Assembly: GCF_003813775.1 (NCBI RefSeq)
Contig: NZ_RPDH01000002.1
Location: forward strand, 620,001-684,000
DNA: 64,000 nucleotides
Direction: 5' to 3'
Source of the DNA: Chitinophaga lutea
Lineage (GTDB): Bacteria; Bacteroidota; Bacteroidia; Chitinophagales; Chitinophagaceae
This document shows, in pieces, positions 27,666-36,185 of the stretch (position 1 is its first letter; the number at the start of each line of letters is the position of its first letter). A model generated the notes under the pieces. It saw only the letters and a program-made list of their open reading frames with translations, searched no databases and was not told the DNA's origin. The position numbers and the translations under genes were made by a program.

Positions 27666-28550
27666 ATGAAGCTGGCAGCAATCGACATAGGCTCAAACGC
27701 CGCACGTTTGTTGATATCGGAGGCCTCTCCGAAGGCAAACGGCGAGATGGATTTTACCAAGGTGAACCTGGTGCGGGTACCGCTGCGTTTAGGGATAGAC
27801 GTATTTTCAGGCGGCACGATCTCCGAAAAGCGGGCAGACAGCCTCGTCAATACCATCAAGGCATACAAGCTGCTGCTCGACGTATACGAGGTGAAATACC
27901 TCAAAACCGCGGCCACCTCGGCCATGCGCGATGCCTCCAACGGCCCGCAGATACTGGAGCGCGTGCGCCAGGAAACGGGCATGGACATACGGCTGATCAC
28001 CGGCCAGGAAGAAGCGTCCTATATTTACGAGAACCACATCGCCGAGAACCTCGATAAAACCAAGAGTTACCTGTACATCGACGTAGGCGGCGGCAGCACC
28101 GAGCTTACCTTCTTCAGCGGCAACCGCCTTATTTTCAAGGAATCTTTCAACATCGGCACCATCCGCCTGCTCCAGAACCAGGTGACGGACGCCCACTGGC
28201 AGCAGATGAAAGACTTCGTCCGCCAGCAAATCCGTACGTCCGGCAGCGTGATCGCCATCGGGTCCGGCGGCAACATCAACAAAATATTCTCCCTGTCCAA
28301 GCGCAAGGAAGGCAAGCCCCTCTCCCTCGACCTGCTGAAGGATTATTACAAGGAATTCGGCAACTTCACCGTGGAAGAAAGGATCCACCTCTATAACCTG
28401 CGGGAAGACCGTGCGGACGTGATTGTGCCCGCCCTCCAGATTTATGTGAACGTGATGCGCTGGGCAGACATCGAGGAAATCTTCGTGCCCAAGATCGGCC
28501 TGGCCGACGGCCTCGTGCGCTCCCTGTATAACGAGATCACCCGCGTCTAG
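27666..28550 (+). CDS. ppx: Exopolyphosphatase (Ppx/GppA family)
   Basis: 294 residues, the short single-module form of the family. ASKHA-fold phosphate loops are clear: IDIGSNAARLLI at the N-terminus and YIDVGGGSTELTFF (about 137-150), plus TAATSAMRDA and IGSGGNINKI. It removes phosphate from polyphosphate ends or acts on pppGpp; the pairing with ppk1 25 bp upstream favours polyphosphate. The C-terminal HD-like module of longer relatives is absent. Confidence 0.92.
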   Translation: MKLAAIDIGSNAARLLISEASPKANGEMDFTKVNLVRVPLRLGIDVFSGGTISEKRADSLVNTIKAYKLLLDVYEVKYLKTAATSAMRDASNGPQILERVRQETGMDIRLITGQEEASYIYENHIAENLDKTKSYLYIDVGGGSTELTFFSGNRLIFKESFNIGTIRLLQNQVTDAHWQQMKDFVRQQIRTSGSVIAIGSGGNINKIFSLSKRKEGKPLSLDLLKDYYKEFGNFTVEERIHLYNLREDRADVIVPALQIYVNVMRWADIEEIFVPKIGLADGLVRSLYNEITRV

Positions 28551-28652
28551 CCCCCGCCCTTAAAAAATACTTCAGAAATCCGATTTATATTCCAAACTTT
28601 GTGGTTTGCCGGTTCTCAACGGCCGGATTTGAATACGTATAACCGATTAGTA

Positions 28653-29471
28653 ATGTCAGCTGTAAACAAAGAGATCAAGCGCATCACCACCCACATCCTG
28701 CAGAAGATGAAAGCAGATGGCGAGAAGATTTCCATGCTCACCGCCTACGACTTTTCCATGGCCAGGATACTGGACGATGCCGGCATAGATATATTGCTGG
28801 TGGGCGATTCCGCCTCCAACGTGATGGCCGGGCACGAAACTACCCTGCCCATCACGCTCGACCAGATGATCTACCACGCCTCTTCCGTGGTGCGGGCCAT
28901 CCGCCGCGCCTTTGTGGTGGTAGACCTGCCTTTCGGCTCCTACCAGGGCAACTCCAAGGAAGCGCTCATTTCCACCATCCGCATCATGAAGGAAACCGGC
29001 GCCCACGGCGTAAAGATCGAAGGCGGCGAAGAAATCATCGAATCGGTGAAAAGGATCATCAGTGCGGGCGTGCCCGTCATGGGCCACCTGGGCCTCACCC
29101 CCCAGAGCATCTACAAATTCGGCACCTACGCCGTACGCGCCACGGAAGACGCCGAAGCGCAGAAGCTACTCAAAGACGCCCTCCTGCTGCAGGAAGCCGG
29201 CGCCTTCGCCATCGTGCTTGAAAAAATCCCCGCCCTGCTGGCCAAACAGGTGGCGGAACAACTCACCATCCCCGTGATCGGCATCGGGGCGGGCAAGTAT
29301 GTAGACGGGCAGGTGCTCGTGATGCACGACATGCTCGGCATCAACAAAGAGTTCAAGCCCCGCTTCCTCCGCCGCTACCTCAACCTCTACGACGATATCT
29401 TCAATGCTACCCAGCAGTACATCAGCGATATCAAAACCAAAAGTTTTCCCAACGACCAGGAACAATATTAA
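28653..29471 (+). CDS. panB: Ketopantoate hydroxymethyltransferase
   Basis: 272 residues from the ATG at 28653 ([12 protein letters not shown]), which fits the family start better than an in-frame upstream start at 28599. It adds a hydroxymethyl group from methylene-tetrahydrofolate to 2-oxoisovalerate, the first step to pantoate. Motifs: [48 protein letters not shown] and [15 protein letters not shown]. It completes a panC-panD-panB set within 6.6 kb. The gap to ppx is 102 bp, so it may have its own promoter. Confidence 0.98.
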   Translation: MSAVNKEIKRITTHILQKMKADGEKISMLTAYDFSMARILDDAGIDILLVGDSASNVMAGHETTLPITLDQMIYHASSVVRAIRRAFVVVDLPFGSYQGNSKEALISTIRIMKETGAHGVKIEGGEEIIESVKRIISAGVPVMGHLGLTPQSIYKFGTYAVRATEDAEAQKLLKDALLLQEAGAFAIVLEKIPALLAKQVAEQLTIPVIGIGAGKYVDGQVLVMHDMLGINKEFKPRFLRRYLNLYDDIFNATQQYISDIKTKSFPNDQEQY

Positions 29472-29476
29472 GCGTT

Positions 29477-29512
29477 ACGGGTTACCACCGGCCTGTCGGC
29501 GGTAACCCGTAA
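29477..29512 (+). terminator. Hairpin after panB
   Basis: A 10-bp stem (ACGGGTTACC with GGTAACCCGT) is extended inward past an A-C mismatch. It begins 6 bp after the panB stop. The following AAATTTCTT is a weak T-tract. Confidence 0.5.
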
Positions 29513-29663
29513 ATTTCTTATATTCGTCCTGTGAACGCATTGTTGAACATACAACTGGCCCTTCTCTCCTTCCTGCGCAGCACCTGCTCGCATGTGCCAT
29601 GACGGTTGCACCCGCCGTTGCCCCCTTTGCATGATTTACAACATCTAAAACTCCGCTATAAAC

Positions 29664-30557
29664 ATGACAACACTGGAAACAGTATTGGATGGATTAATGA
29701 GCCGCTACCAGGAGCGTGTGCCCGACGTGAGCGCCATTATCGACGCCATGATCGCCGAAGGCATCATCCTCCGGGCGTCCGACATAGAGAACGATCACAT
29801 CGCGTTCCGCACATTGGGTGTGGAGCACCTCGGCATCCAGTCGCTCGAAAAAATATTCCTTCACTACGGATATACGAAAAAAGACTATTACCACTTCCCT
29901 GAAAAGAAACTCGACGCATACTGGTACGCGCCTCCCGCCGAAAAATACCCGCGTATTTTCATCAGCGAGCTGCGCGTGAAAGACTTGAGCGAACCGGCGC
30001 AGACCATCATTAAAAGTTATACGGGGGAAGTGAAAAGCGACCCGGTGAATGCGCTTGACCTCAACGACGGCACGGCCGTGGATCACTTCCTGCACAGCGC
30101 GCTCTGGCGTACGCCTACGTTGAGCGACTACCAGGTGCTGGCGGCCGAAAGCGAGTACGCGGCCTGGGTGATTTACAACCGGTATTACCTGAACCACTTC
30201 ACCATCAGCGTGCATAATCTGAAACCGGGATATAATACGGTAGCGGATTTTAACGCGTTCCTGGAAAAGCGGGGCTTCCGCCTGAATGATTCAGGAGGCA
30301 AGATCAAAACCAGTCCCGATAAAGGTTTGCTGCAAAGTTCCACCGTGGCCCGCATGATCGAGGCCACCTTCGCCGGCGATGAAAAACATGCAATTGCGGG
30401 TTCTTACGTGGAATTTGCCGAAAGGCGTGTATTGCCGCAGTTCGCGCAGCTGCCGCCTTCCGAGATCCGCCGGGAGCACCGGCGCGAAGGGTTCGAGGCC
30501 AATAACGCCGACAAGATATTTGAGAGCACGTACGCGGCCCAAACGGGCAAACAATAA
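29664..30557 (+). CDS. DUF1338 2-oxoadipate dioxygenase/decarboxylase-like protein
   Basis: 297 residues with the DUF1338 (PF07063) layout. Candidate metal ligands are His45 in NDHIAFRT, His178 in YLNHFTISVH and Glu250 in YVEFAER; Arg49 next to the first His is the likely substrate-carboxylate contact. The characterised member HglS turns 2-oxoadipate into D-2-hydroxyglutarate in lysine catabolism, using Fe(II) and O2. The ALDH7-type dehydrogenase at 33653 would act earlier in the same pathway, which supports this role. The promoter was not identified in the 190-bp gap upstream. Confidence 0.85.
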   Translation: MTTLETVLDGLMSRYQERVPDVSAIIDAMIAEGIILRASDIENDHIAFRTLGVEHLGIQSLEKIFLHYGYTKKDYYHFPEKKLDAYWYAPPAEKYPRIFISELRVKDLSEPAQTIIKSYTGEVKSDPVNALDLNDGTAVDHFLHSALWRTPTLSDYQVLAAESEYAAWVIYNRYYLNHFTISVHNLKPGYNTVADFNAFLEKRGFRLNDSGGKIKTSPDKGLLQSSTVARMIEATFAGDEKHAIAGSYVEFAERRVLPQFAQLPPSEIRREHRREGFEANNADKIFESTYAAQTGKQ

Positions 30558-30584
30558 CCCCGTACGGGATAGCGGTTTTCAGAA

Positions 30585-30616
30585 AGGGGGTATGATCCGG
30601 AAGGGTTATGCCCCCT
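30585..30616. terminator. Possible hairpin between convergent genes
   Basis: AGGGGGTATGA pairs with TTATGCCCCCT using two G-T wobbles. It overlaps the stop of the minus-strand histidine kinase and has only a short T-run on the plus side. Confidence 0.35.
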
Positions 30617-31448
30617 GGCTTTTGTGGAATGAAAGGATGAAGCTCGTTCCCCGGCCCTCAATGGATTTCACGTTGATGCCCACGTTGTTCTCCCTCAGGA
30701 TTTCGCAGGTGGTGGACAGGCCGATGCCCAACCCTCCAGGTTTATTCGTGAAGTAGGGCTCGAATATGTAAGACTGGATTGCTTTGCTGATCCCGCAGCC
30801 GTTATCTATGAACTGGACAATGAATTGATCGCCCGCTGATTTCGTAATGAGCTTCAATTCCCCTTTTTTTGTCCCCATCGCTTCAACGGCATTGATCACG
30901 ATGTTCGTCATCGCTATTTTCATTCGCAGCCGGTCTGCATTCATCTTGAAATCATCCGGTGAATATTGCCTGCTGACGGTAATGTTTTTAAGGGTAAGCC
31001 GGTCGTCCGATATTTTAAGCACCTCCTCCAGCAACTGGTGAACGGAGTACTGCGCTTCCTGTTTTATTGCATGCCGGCCCTGCCGGAGGATCTCGGTGAC
31101 CAGGTCGCTGATCCGGGCTGAGCTGCGCATAATGATATCCAGGTACATCTTAATATCTCCCTTGTCAACTGCCCCTTCCATCATACCGACCGATAGATTG
31201 ATATCGGTCAGGGGGTTCCGGAGCTCATGCGCGAGAGCGGTCAACCGGCCGGTCTGGTCGTTTGATACGCGTGGTGCCGCCGGCGCCGGGGCCGGGTAAT
31301 AGTTATTGTTGTTTACTGCGGAACTGACCTGCGAAGCAAAATCAATAAAGGATTCATGACAAGGAATACGGCGGGTGCCGCTGTAAACTGCAAGTGCTTT
31401 CATTGTAAGATTTTTGTGCGGGTATGGTCCATACGAAGTATGTATCAT
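30606..31448 (-). CDS. Soluble sensor histidine kinase
   Basis: 280 residues from the ATG at 31448; an in-frame ATG at 31403 (MKALAVYSGTRR) is an equally reasonable start. There is no membrane segment or recognisable PAS domain. HisKA: His74 in ALAHELRNPLTDI. HATPase_c: N-box NIVINAVEAM, DNGCGIS, PYFTNKPGGLGIGLST and a GRGTSFILS end. It would autophosphorylate and pass phosphate to a receiver not encoded nearby. The short N-terminus rich in Asn and Pro-Ala (about 45-60) may be a linker. The cupin gene ends 14 bp upstream on the same strand. Confidence 0.88.
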   Translation of the reverse strand: MIHTSYGPYPHKNLTMKALAVYSGTRRIPCHESFIDFASQVSSAVNNNNYYPAPAPAAPRVSNDQTGRLTALAHELRNPLTDINLSVGMMEGAVDKGDIKMYLDIIMRSSARISDLVTEILRQGRHAIKQEAQYSVHQLLEEVLKISDDRLTLKNITVSRQYSPDDFKMNADRLRMKIAMTNIVINAVEAMGTKKGELKLITKSAGDQFIVQFIDNGCGISKAIQSYIFEPYFTNKPGGLGIGLSTTCEILRENNVGINVKSIEGRGTSFILSFHKSQGA

Positions 31449-31462
31449 TCACGAAGGAGATA

Positions 31463-31828
31463 TTACTCATATCCGCTTTTAATGACGGTCTGGATCATTT
31501 TGAAACGACCGTTCGGCCGGATGAAATTGGGTGAGTGTGCCGGTATGATGATTCCCTGACCGGACTCCAGGTAGTTGGATACATTGTCGATGACAATTTC
31601 TGCCCGGCCTTCGATAATCTGGGCGAAGGTGTCGAACGGGGAGGTTTTCTCCGTGAGCCCTTCCCCACTGTCGAACGACATGATGCTGATATTCCCGGTC
31701 GACTTCCGGATAATGGTTTTGATCACTACCGCATTGGCCATGTATTCGATGATTTCAACGATAATGTGCGTTTTGGCTTTTTCAAGGTCAGTGTTGCCTG
31801 CGCCTGTTGTTGTATGCCCGTTATCCAT
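31463..31828 (-). CDS. Small cupin-domain protein
   Basis: 121 residues from the ATG at 31828 (MDNGHTTTG); a GTG at 31864 in frame is less likely. The sequence reads as a one-domain cupin: SIMSFDSGEGLTEKTSPFD, then GRAEIVIDN, LESGQGIIIPAHSPN. The usual metal-binding His residues of motif 1 (HxH) are replaced (LTEKTSPFD), though PAHSP keeps one His in motif 2. It is probably a ligand-binding or regulatory cupin rather than a metal-dependent enzyme. It lies between an AraC-type regulator and a histidine kinase on the same strand. Confidence 0.75.
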   Translation of the reverse strand: MDNGHTTTGAGNTDLEKAKTHIIVEIIEYMANAVVIKTIIRKSTGNISIMSFDSGEGLTEKTSPFDTFAQIIEGRAEIVIDNVSNYLESGQGIIIPAHSPNFIRPNGRFKMIQTVIKSGYE

Positions 31829-31923
31829 GATCTTTCGGTTTAGTGCGGCTGATGGGAATAACACAAAGATGCCGCTCTTTTAGCAGACCGGCATTACATC
31901 TCTCCGGCAAAAAGTTACATCAT

Positions 31924-32484
31924 TCACACATCGTCGAGCATGGACCGTCTTTTCACCTTCAGCTGTTTGAAATGGGAAGGTGTGAGGCCCGTCACTTTCT
32001 TGAATTGATTGGAAAGGTGCGCCACACTGCTGTAGTGCATCAGGAACGCGATTTCGGTGAGATTCAGCTCGTTATACACGAGCAATTCCTTTACACGTTC
32101 GATTTTGTGGCTGATAATGAATTTTTCAATGGTAATTCCCTGCACCTCCGAGAAGAGGTTGGCAAGATAGGTATAGTCGTGGTTCAGTTTCTCGCTTAAA
32201 AAATCCGAAAAATTGATGTTTAACGGCTCTTCCGTATAATGCACCACTTCAACGATGACATTCTTTATTCGCTGAATGAGGATGCTCTTTTTATCGTCCA
32301 TCACCTCAAGGCCCCATTTCAGCAGGCCCTGCCGGATGGCGGCGTATTGCGCGGCAGACAGTTCTTCCACAATATCCGCTTCTCCCAGTTCCACCGAGGT
32401 ATAGTGCAATCCCAGCTTCGTCAGTTCCTCTTTCACCACCAACTTGCAGCGGATGCAAACCATATTTTTTATATACAGTTTCAA
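31924..32484 (-). CDS. AraC-type regulator with heavy-metal-associated-like N-terminal domain
   Basis: 186 residues from a TTG at 32484; this start gives the expected first strand LYIKNMVC, while the first ATG would cut into it. Residues 1-70 resemble a heavy-metal-associated domain, with a Cys10-x2-Cys13 pair (MVCIRC). Residues 85-180 are an AraC HTH: FLSEKLNHDYTYLANLFSE, LNLTEIAFLMHYSSVAHLSN and a QFKKVTGLTPSHFKQ ending. It should bind DNA and may sense a metal ion or thiol redox state through the two cysteines. A TACCTTTG box at 32489-32482 overlaps the start codon. Cupin and kinase genes follow downstream. Confidence 0.82.
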   Translation of the reverse strand: MKLYIKNMVCIRCKLVVKEELTKLGLHYTSVELGEADIVEELSAAQYAAIRQGLLKWGLEVMDDKKSILIQRIKNVIVEVVHYTEEPLNINFSDFLSEKLNHDYTYLANLFSEVQGITIEKFIISHKIERVKELLVYNELNLTEIAFLMHYSSVAHLSNQFKKVTGLTPSHFKQLKVKRRSMLDDV

Positions 32485-32612
32485 AGGTATTGTTCATCGG
32501 GGCGACGGATATTCTTCCACTTCATCATATTAAAAAGTATTCATACCTGGCGCCGGGTTTGCCGGCCACCACTGTCTAAATATACGTTATAATTGCCTAC
32601 CGGAGCGCCGCA

Positions 32613-33023
32613 TTAATGCGGGAGTTTCTCCCGGATCAGTCCGTACACCCAGGTGCCGGCAATCGCGCTGAGCAGGGTCACGATCACCACGGTGAATCCG
32701 CTCCCGACCTGGGCGAACAGCGGGCCCGGGCACGCGCCGGTGATGGCCCAGCCCAGCCCGAAGATGAGACCGCCGAAGATGTTGCCCTTCGTGAAAGGTT
32801 TTTTCGGTATCACGATGGTTTCGCCGGAGAGCGTGCGGATGCCCAGCTTGCGGATGAGCAGCACGCCCAGGATGCCCGTTATCACGGCACTGCCGATCAC
32901 CCCGTACATGTGGAACGATTCGAGGCGGAACATTTCCTGGATGCGGAACCACGAAATCACTTCGGATTTGACGAGGATGATGCCGAAGAGCATGCCGATG
33001 AAAAGGTATTTCAGATTTTTCAT
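32613..33023 (-). CDS. YeeE/YedE-like sulfur transporter subunit (C-terminal half, DUF6691)
   Basis: 136 residues with four hydrophobic segments. It matches the second half of YeeE/YedE transporters: FGGLIFGLGWAITGACPGPL with the conserved Cys98, and an N-terminal YLFIGMLFGIILVKS span. It is encoded 21 bp after the first half, so the two would form one pore for thiosulfate or another sulfur compound at the inner membrane. Confidence 0.85.
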   Translation of the reverse strand: MKNLKYLFIGMLFGIILVKSEVISWFRIQEMFRLESFHMYGVIGSAVITGILGVLLIRKLGIRTLSGETIVIPKKPFTKGNIFGGLIFGLGWAITGACPGPLFAQVGSGFTVVIVTLLSAIAGTWVYGLIREKLPH

Positions 33024-33044
33024 GTTCGTTGTTGAGGATGATGA

Positions 33045-33614
33045 TTAAAGCAGCAGCCAGCGCATGAGCGGCGGCAGGATGAGATTGATCATAGTAAAAC
33101 CGCCCGCCATGAAACAAATGGTGGCCACTAACGACGGCCATTGCAGGGTAGACAGGCCCATGATGGAATGCCCGCTCGTGCAGCCGTTCGCATAACGGGT
33201 GCCGAAACCTACGAGGAATCCGCCGCAGATGAAGAAGATCAGCCCTACCGGGCTGGCGATGTTGCCCCAGTTAAAAATATCGCCCGGCATAAGTTCGTCG
33301 AACTCCTGGACGCCCTGCTGCTGTAGTGCGGCGATCGTATCGGGGTTCAGCTGCACCGGCTCGCCGTTGTGCAGAAAAAGCAGGGTGAACAGCGCGCCCA
33401 GTGCGATGCCGCCCACGAAAAATAAATTCCAGCTTTCTTTTTGCCAGTCATACTGAAAAAAAGGAATTTTGCCGGGAAAGCAGGCGGCGCAGATGTGCCG
33501 TAGCGACGATGAAATACCCAGCGCCTTGTTGCCGATGATCAGCAGCAGGGGCACCGTTAGCCCGATCAGCGGGCCAGCCACATACCAGGGCCAGGGTTGT
33601 TGGAACATACTCAT
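33045..33614 (-). CDS. YeeE/YedE-like sulfur transporter subunit (N-terminal half)
   Basis: 189 residues with about five hydrophobic segments. Conserved features are [14 protein letters not shown] with Cys145, and a Cys pair in [10 protein letters not shown] (42, 45). In YeeE the Cys of the GC motifs passes thiosulfate through the membrane. Together with the DUF6691 half downstream it makes a split transporter. The gene is divergent from the ALDH7 gene with only 38 bp between starts, so promoters must overlap. Confidence 0.87.
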   Translation of the reverse strand: MSMFQQPWPWYVAGPLIGLTVPLLLIIGNKALGISSSLRHICAACFPGKIPFFQYDWQKESWNLFFVGGIALGALFTLLFLHNGEPVQLNPDTIAALQQQGVQEFDELMPGDIFNWGNIASPVGLIFFICGGFLVGFGTRYANGCTSGHSIMGLSTLQWPSLVATICFMAGGFTMINLILPPLMRWLLL

Positions 33615-33652
33615 ATATTGAAATTACAAAATGCGAAGCAAACGATAAATTT

Positions 33653-35179
33653 ATGCAAAAGATCTTAACCGGATTTAATATTCAGGCCGTGAACAGCGGC
33701 GTATCCACCGGCACTACCTGGCTGCCTGCCGCCGGAGAGCCCATCGTGTCTTCTTCGCCGGTAGACGGCAAAGACATCGCCACTGTAACCTCCGCCACCA
33801 GGGCCGATTACGACGCCGTGGTACAGAAAGCGGCGGAAGCCTTCGGGGCCTGGCGCCAGTGGCCGGCACCGCGCCGGGGCGAAGTGGTACGGCAGATCGG
33901 CGAGGCGCTCCGCACCCACAAAGAGGCCCTCGGCCGCCTTGTGAGCTATGAAATGGGCAAAAGCCTGCAGGAAGGTTATGGCGAGGTACAGGAAATGATC
34001 GACATCTGTGATTTTGCCGTAGGTCTTTCCCGCCAGCTGCACGGCCTCACTATGCACTCCGAAAGGCCCGGCCACCGGATGTACGAACAATGGCACCCCC
34101 TCGGCATCGCCGGCATTATTTCCGCGTTTAATTTCCCGGTAGCGGTGTGGAGCTGGAACTCCATGCTGGCATGGGTTTGCGGTGACGTGTGCATCTGGAA
34201 GCCTTCCGAAAAAACACCGCTTACGGCCCTCGCCTGCCAGCATATTGCCGCAACAGTATTCGCCGCCAACGGTGTGCCCGAAGGCGTATGCTGCCTGGTG
34301 ACCGGCGGCCGCGAAGTGGGCGAATGGCTGGCCGCCGACACCCGCATACCGCTGGTATCCGCCACCGGCTCCACCCGCATGGGCAAAGCCGTGGGCGCCG
34401 CTGTAGGCGCACGTTTGGGCAGGGCCCTGCTCGAACTGGGCGGCAACAATGCCATCATCATCTCCAAAGACGCCGACCTCGATATGAGCCTCATCGGCTG
34501 CGTATTCGGCGCCGTGGGCACCGCCGGCCAACGCTGCACTTCCACCCGCCGCCTCATCATCCACGAAAGTGTGTACGAGACCTTCAAAACCAAGCTGGTG
34601 AACGCTTACAAACAGCTCCGCATCGGCGACCCGCTCGACGAACAACACCATGTAGGCCCGCTTATCGACCGCCAGGCGGTAGATATGTACCTGCAGGCCA
34701 TCGAAAAATGCAAGGCCGAAGGCGGCAAATTCGTGGTGGAAGGTGGCGTGCTCGAAGGGAAAGGATATGAGTCCGGCTGCTACGTGAAACCCGCCATCGC
34801 AGAGGTGGAAAACGGCTTCAGCATCGTGCAGCACGAAACCTTCGCCCCCATCCTGTACCTCATCAAATACAGCCACATCGAAGAAGCCATCGCCTTGCAA
34901 AACGGCGTGCCGCAGGGGCTTTCGTCCGCCATCATGACGCTGAACCTCCGCGAGGCCGAACAGTTCCTCTCGCAGGCAGGCTCCGACTGCGGTATCGCGA
35001 ACGTCAATATCGGCACATCCGGCGCCGAGATCGGCGGCGCGTTCGGCGGCGAAAAAGAAACCGGCGGTGGCCGCGAAAGCGGTTCCGATGCCTGGAAAGC
35101 CTATATGCGCAGGCAGACCAATACGATCAATTATACCGACAAACTGCCGCTGGCACAGGGTATTAAGTTCGATTTGTAA
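33653..35179 (+). CDS. ALDH7-type alpha-aminoadipate semialdehyde dehydrogenase
   Basis: 508 residues. It has the aldehyde dehydrogenase catalytic pair Glu261 (LLELGGNNA) and Cys295 (GQRCTSTRR), the NAD-binding SATGSTRMG, and the ALDH7 hallmark FGGEKETGGGRESGSDAWK near residue 465-483. ALDH7 enzymes oxidise 2-aminoadipate 6-semialdehyde to 2-aminoadipate in lysine breakdown. The DUF1338 enzyme at 29664 would act after transamination of that product. A betaine-aldehyde or other broad role is possible, but the ALDH7 motif makes the lysine route most likely. Confidence 0.92.
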   Translation: MQKILTGFNIQAVNSGVSTGTTWLPAAGEPIVSSSPVDGKDIATVTSATRADYDAVVQKAAEAFGAWRQWPAPRRGEVVRQIGEALRTHKEALGRLVSYEMGKSLQEGYGEVQEMIDICDFAVGLSRQLHGLTMHSERPGHRMYEQWHPLGIAGIISAFNFPVAVWSWNSMLAWVCGDVCIWKPSEKTPLTALACQHIAATVFAANGVPEGVCCLVTGGREVGEWLAADTRIPLVSATGSTRMGKAVGAAVGARLGRALLELGGNNAIIISKDADLDMSLIGCVFGAVGTAGQRCTSTRRLIIHESVYETFKTKLVNAYKQLRIGDPLDEQHHVGPLIDRQAVDMYLQAIEKCKAEGGKFVVEGGVLEGKGYESGCYVKPAIAEVENGFSIVQHETFAPILYLIKYSHIEEAIALQNGVPQGLSSAIMTLNLREAEQFLSQAGSDCGIANVNIGTSGAEIGGAFGGEKETGGGRESGSDAWKAYMRRQTNTINYTDKLPLAQGIKFDL

Positions 35180-35210
35180 GGAAAAAAGAAGGAAGGATAT
35201 TTTGAAAGTA

Positions 35211-35236
35211 GCGGGGTTGGAGAACCCCGCTTTTTC
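35211..35236 (+). terminator. Terminator after the ALDH7 gene
   Basis: An 8-bp stem (GCGGGGTT with AACCCCGC), GGAG loop and a T5 run. Confidence 0.85.
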
Positions 35237-35309
35237 GTTAAACGGAAACCATGCTTATGAGAAAGAATACGTACAGAGAAGTACTGACTATTCTCTCCAG
35301 GTATAAATA

Positions 35310-35846
35310 TTATACTTTTTTTTGAAAATTCATATTCAACTTTTGTGCTACTGCTTCACCTCCGTAAAAAACATTTACGATCAGAAGCTCCTCAAACAAG
35401 CCCAGACCGGGTTTCAGCTCTTTTTCCTTAATTCCAAGCAAGTTTGCCATTTTTAAAATACTTTTTGGCGGGGCGCAAATCACGATGGTTTTGCCCGTAT
35501 GTTTCTTCAACATTTCCGATAATATGTGTTCCATCACGGCCGGATCGCTTTCGCAGGCATCCCTGAAATACCGCACTTCGGTGTTTTTGGAAGCCGCCAG
35601 CGGCGCTACCGTTTGTTTGAGGCAGCCCATGAACGGGGTATAGACCGCCTCCACCGGCTGGTCGCGCAGGAACTGAACGAGCTGATCGGCCTGGTCGTGC
35701 CCGGTACGGGTCAGCACCTGGCCGGCCGTTCCGTGCACCGTTTCGGCGCAATTCACAAATACGACCGTTGTGGCTGCGCCACCGGGCGGCTGCATGGAGC
35801 ATACGATGCCCCAGAGCAGCATCAGGCATAAAGAAATTCGTAACAT
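35310..35846 (-). CDS. Secreted histidine-phosphatase-fold protein lacking catalytic residues
   Basis: 178 residues from the ATG at 35846, which opens a signal peptide (MLRISLCLMLLWGIVC). The fold order matches histidine phosphatases: VVFVNCAET (28-36) at the place of the LVRHGET motif, LTRTGHDQADQL, VYTPFMGCLKQTVAPLA and KTIVICAPPKSI. All key residues are changed: Arg-His is Asn32-Cys33, the later Arg is Cys75, and the second His region reads ICAPP. It is therefore probably a binding or structural protein rather than a phosphatase. There is no stop or frameshift, so it seems maintained. Confidence 0.75.
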   Translation of the reverse strand: MLRISLCLMLLWGIVCSMQPPGGAATTVVFVNCAETVHGTAGQVLTRTGHDQADQLVQFLRDQPVEAVYTPFMGCLKQTVAPLAASKNTEVRYFRDACESDPAVMEHILSEMLKKHTGKTIVICAPPKSILKMANLLGIKEKELKPGLGLFEELLIVNVFYGGEAVAQKLNMNFQKKV

Positions 35847-36185
35847 GGCGGAAAATTTAATTGGTAAAACAAATGTTAATGTCAATCCGGCATCCGGATT
35901 ATTGGCAGATATTTGCCCCTTTTATCAAGGAAATGGGTAGCAGGGTTGACGATTAAAATTAGACCAAAAGGCAGGCAGGAAAAGGCCAAATGTGACGAAA
36001 GGGCCTGAATTTGCGATAAAACGGCAGAACAGGATAACTAAGGGGCTGAATTTTTCAAGTAAAAAAGGGACCAATAGTCAGGCGGGTTCACCACTCACCA
36101 CATCCCAACCCTTGTTATAACGCATTTATCATATCTTTAACCAATTGTGGTATTTGAATTGTAATCTATAGGAAAATTGTATAAA
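35847..36185. other. Divergent intergenic region before the subtilase
   Basis: This 339-bp gap separates the degenerate phosphatase (minus) from the subtilase (plus). A 14-bp imperfect direct repeat (AAGGGCCTGAATTT at 35999-36012, AAGGGGCTGAATTT at 36040-36053) is 41 bp apart. No exact TAnnTTTG box or ORF was found. Confidence 0.4.
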
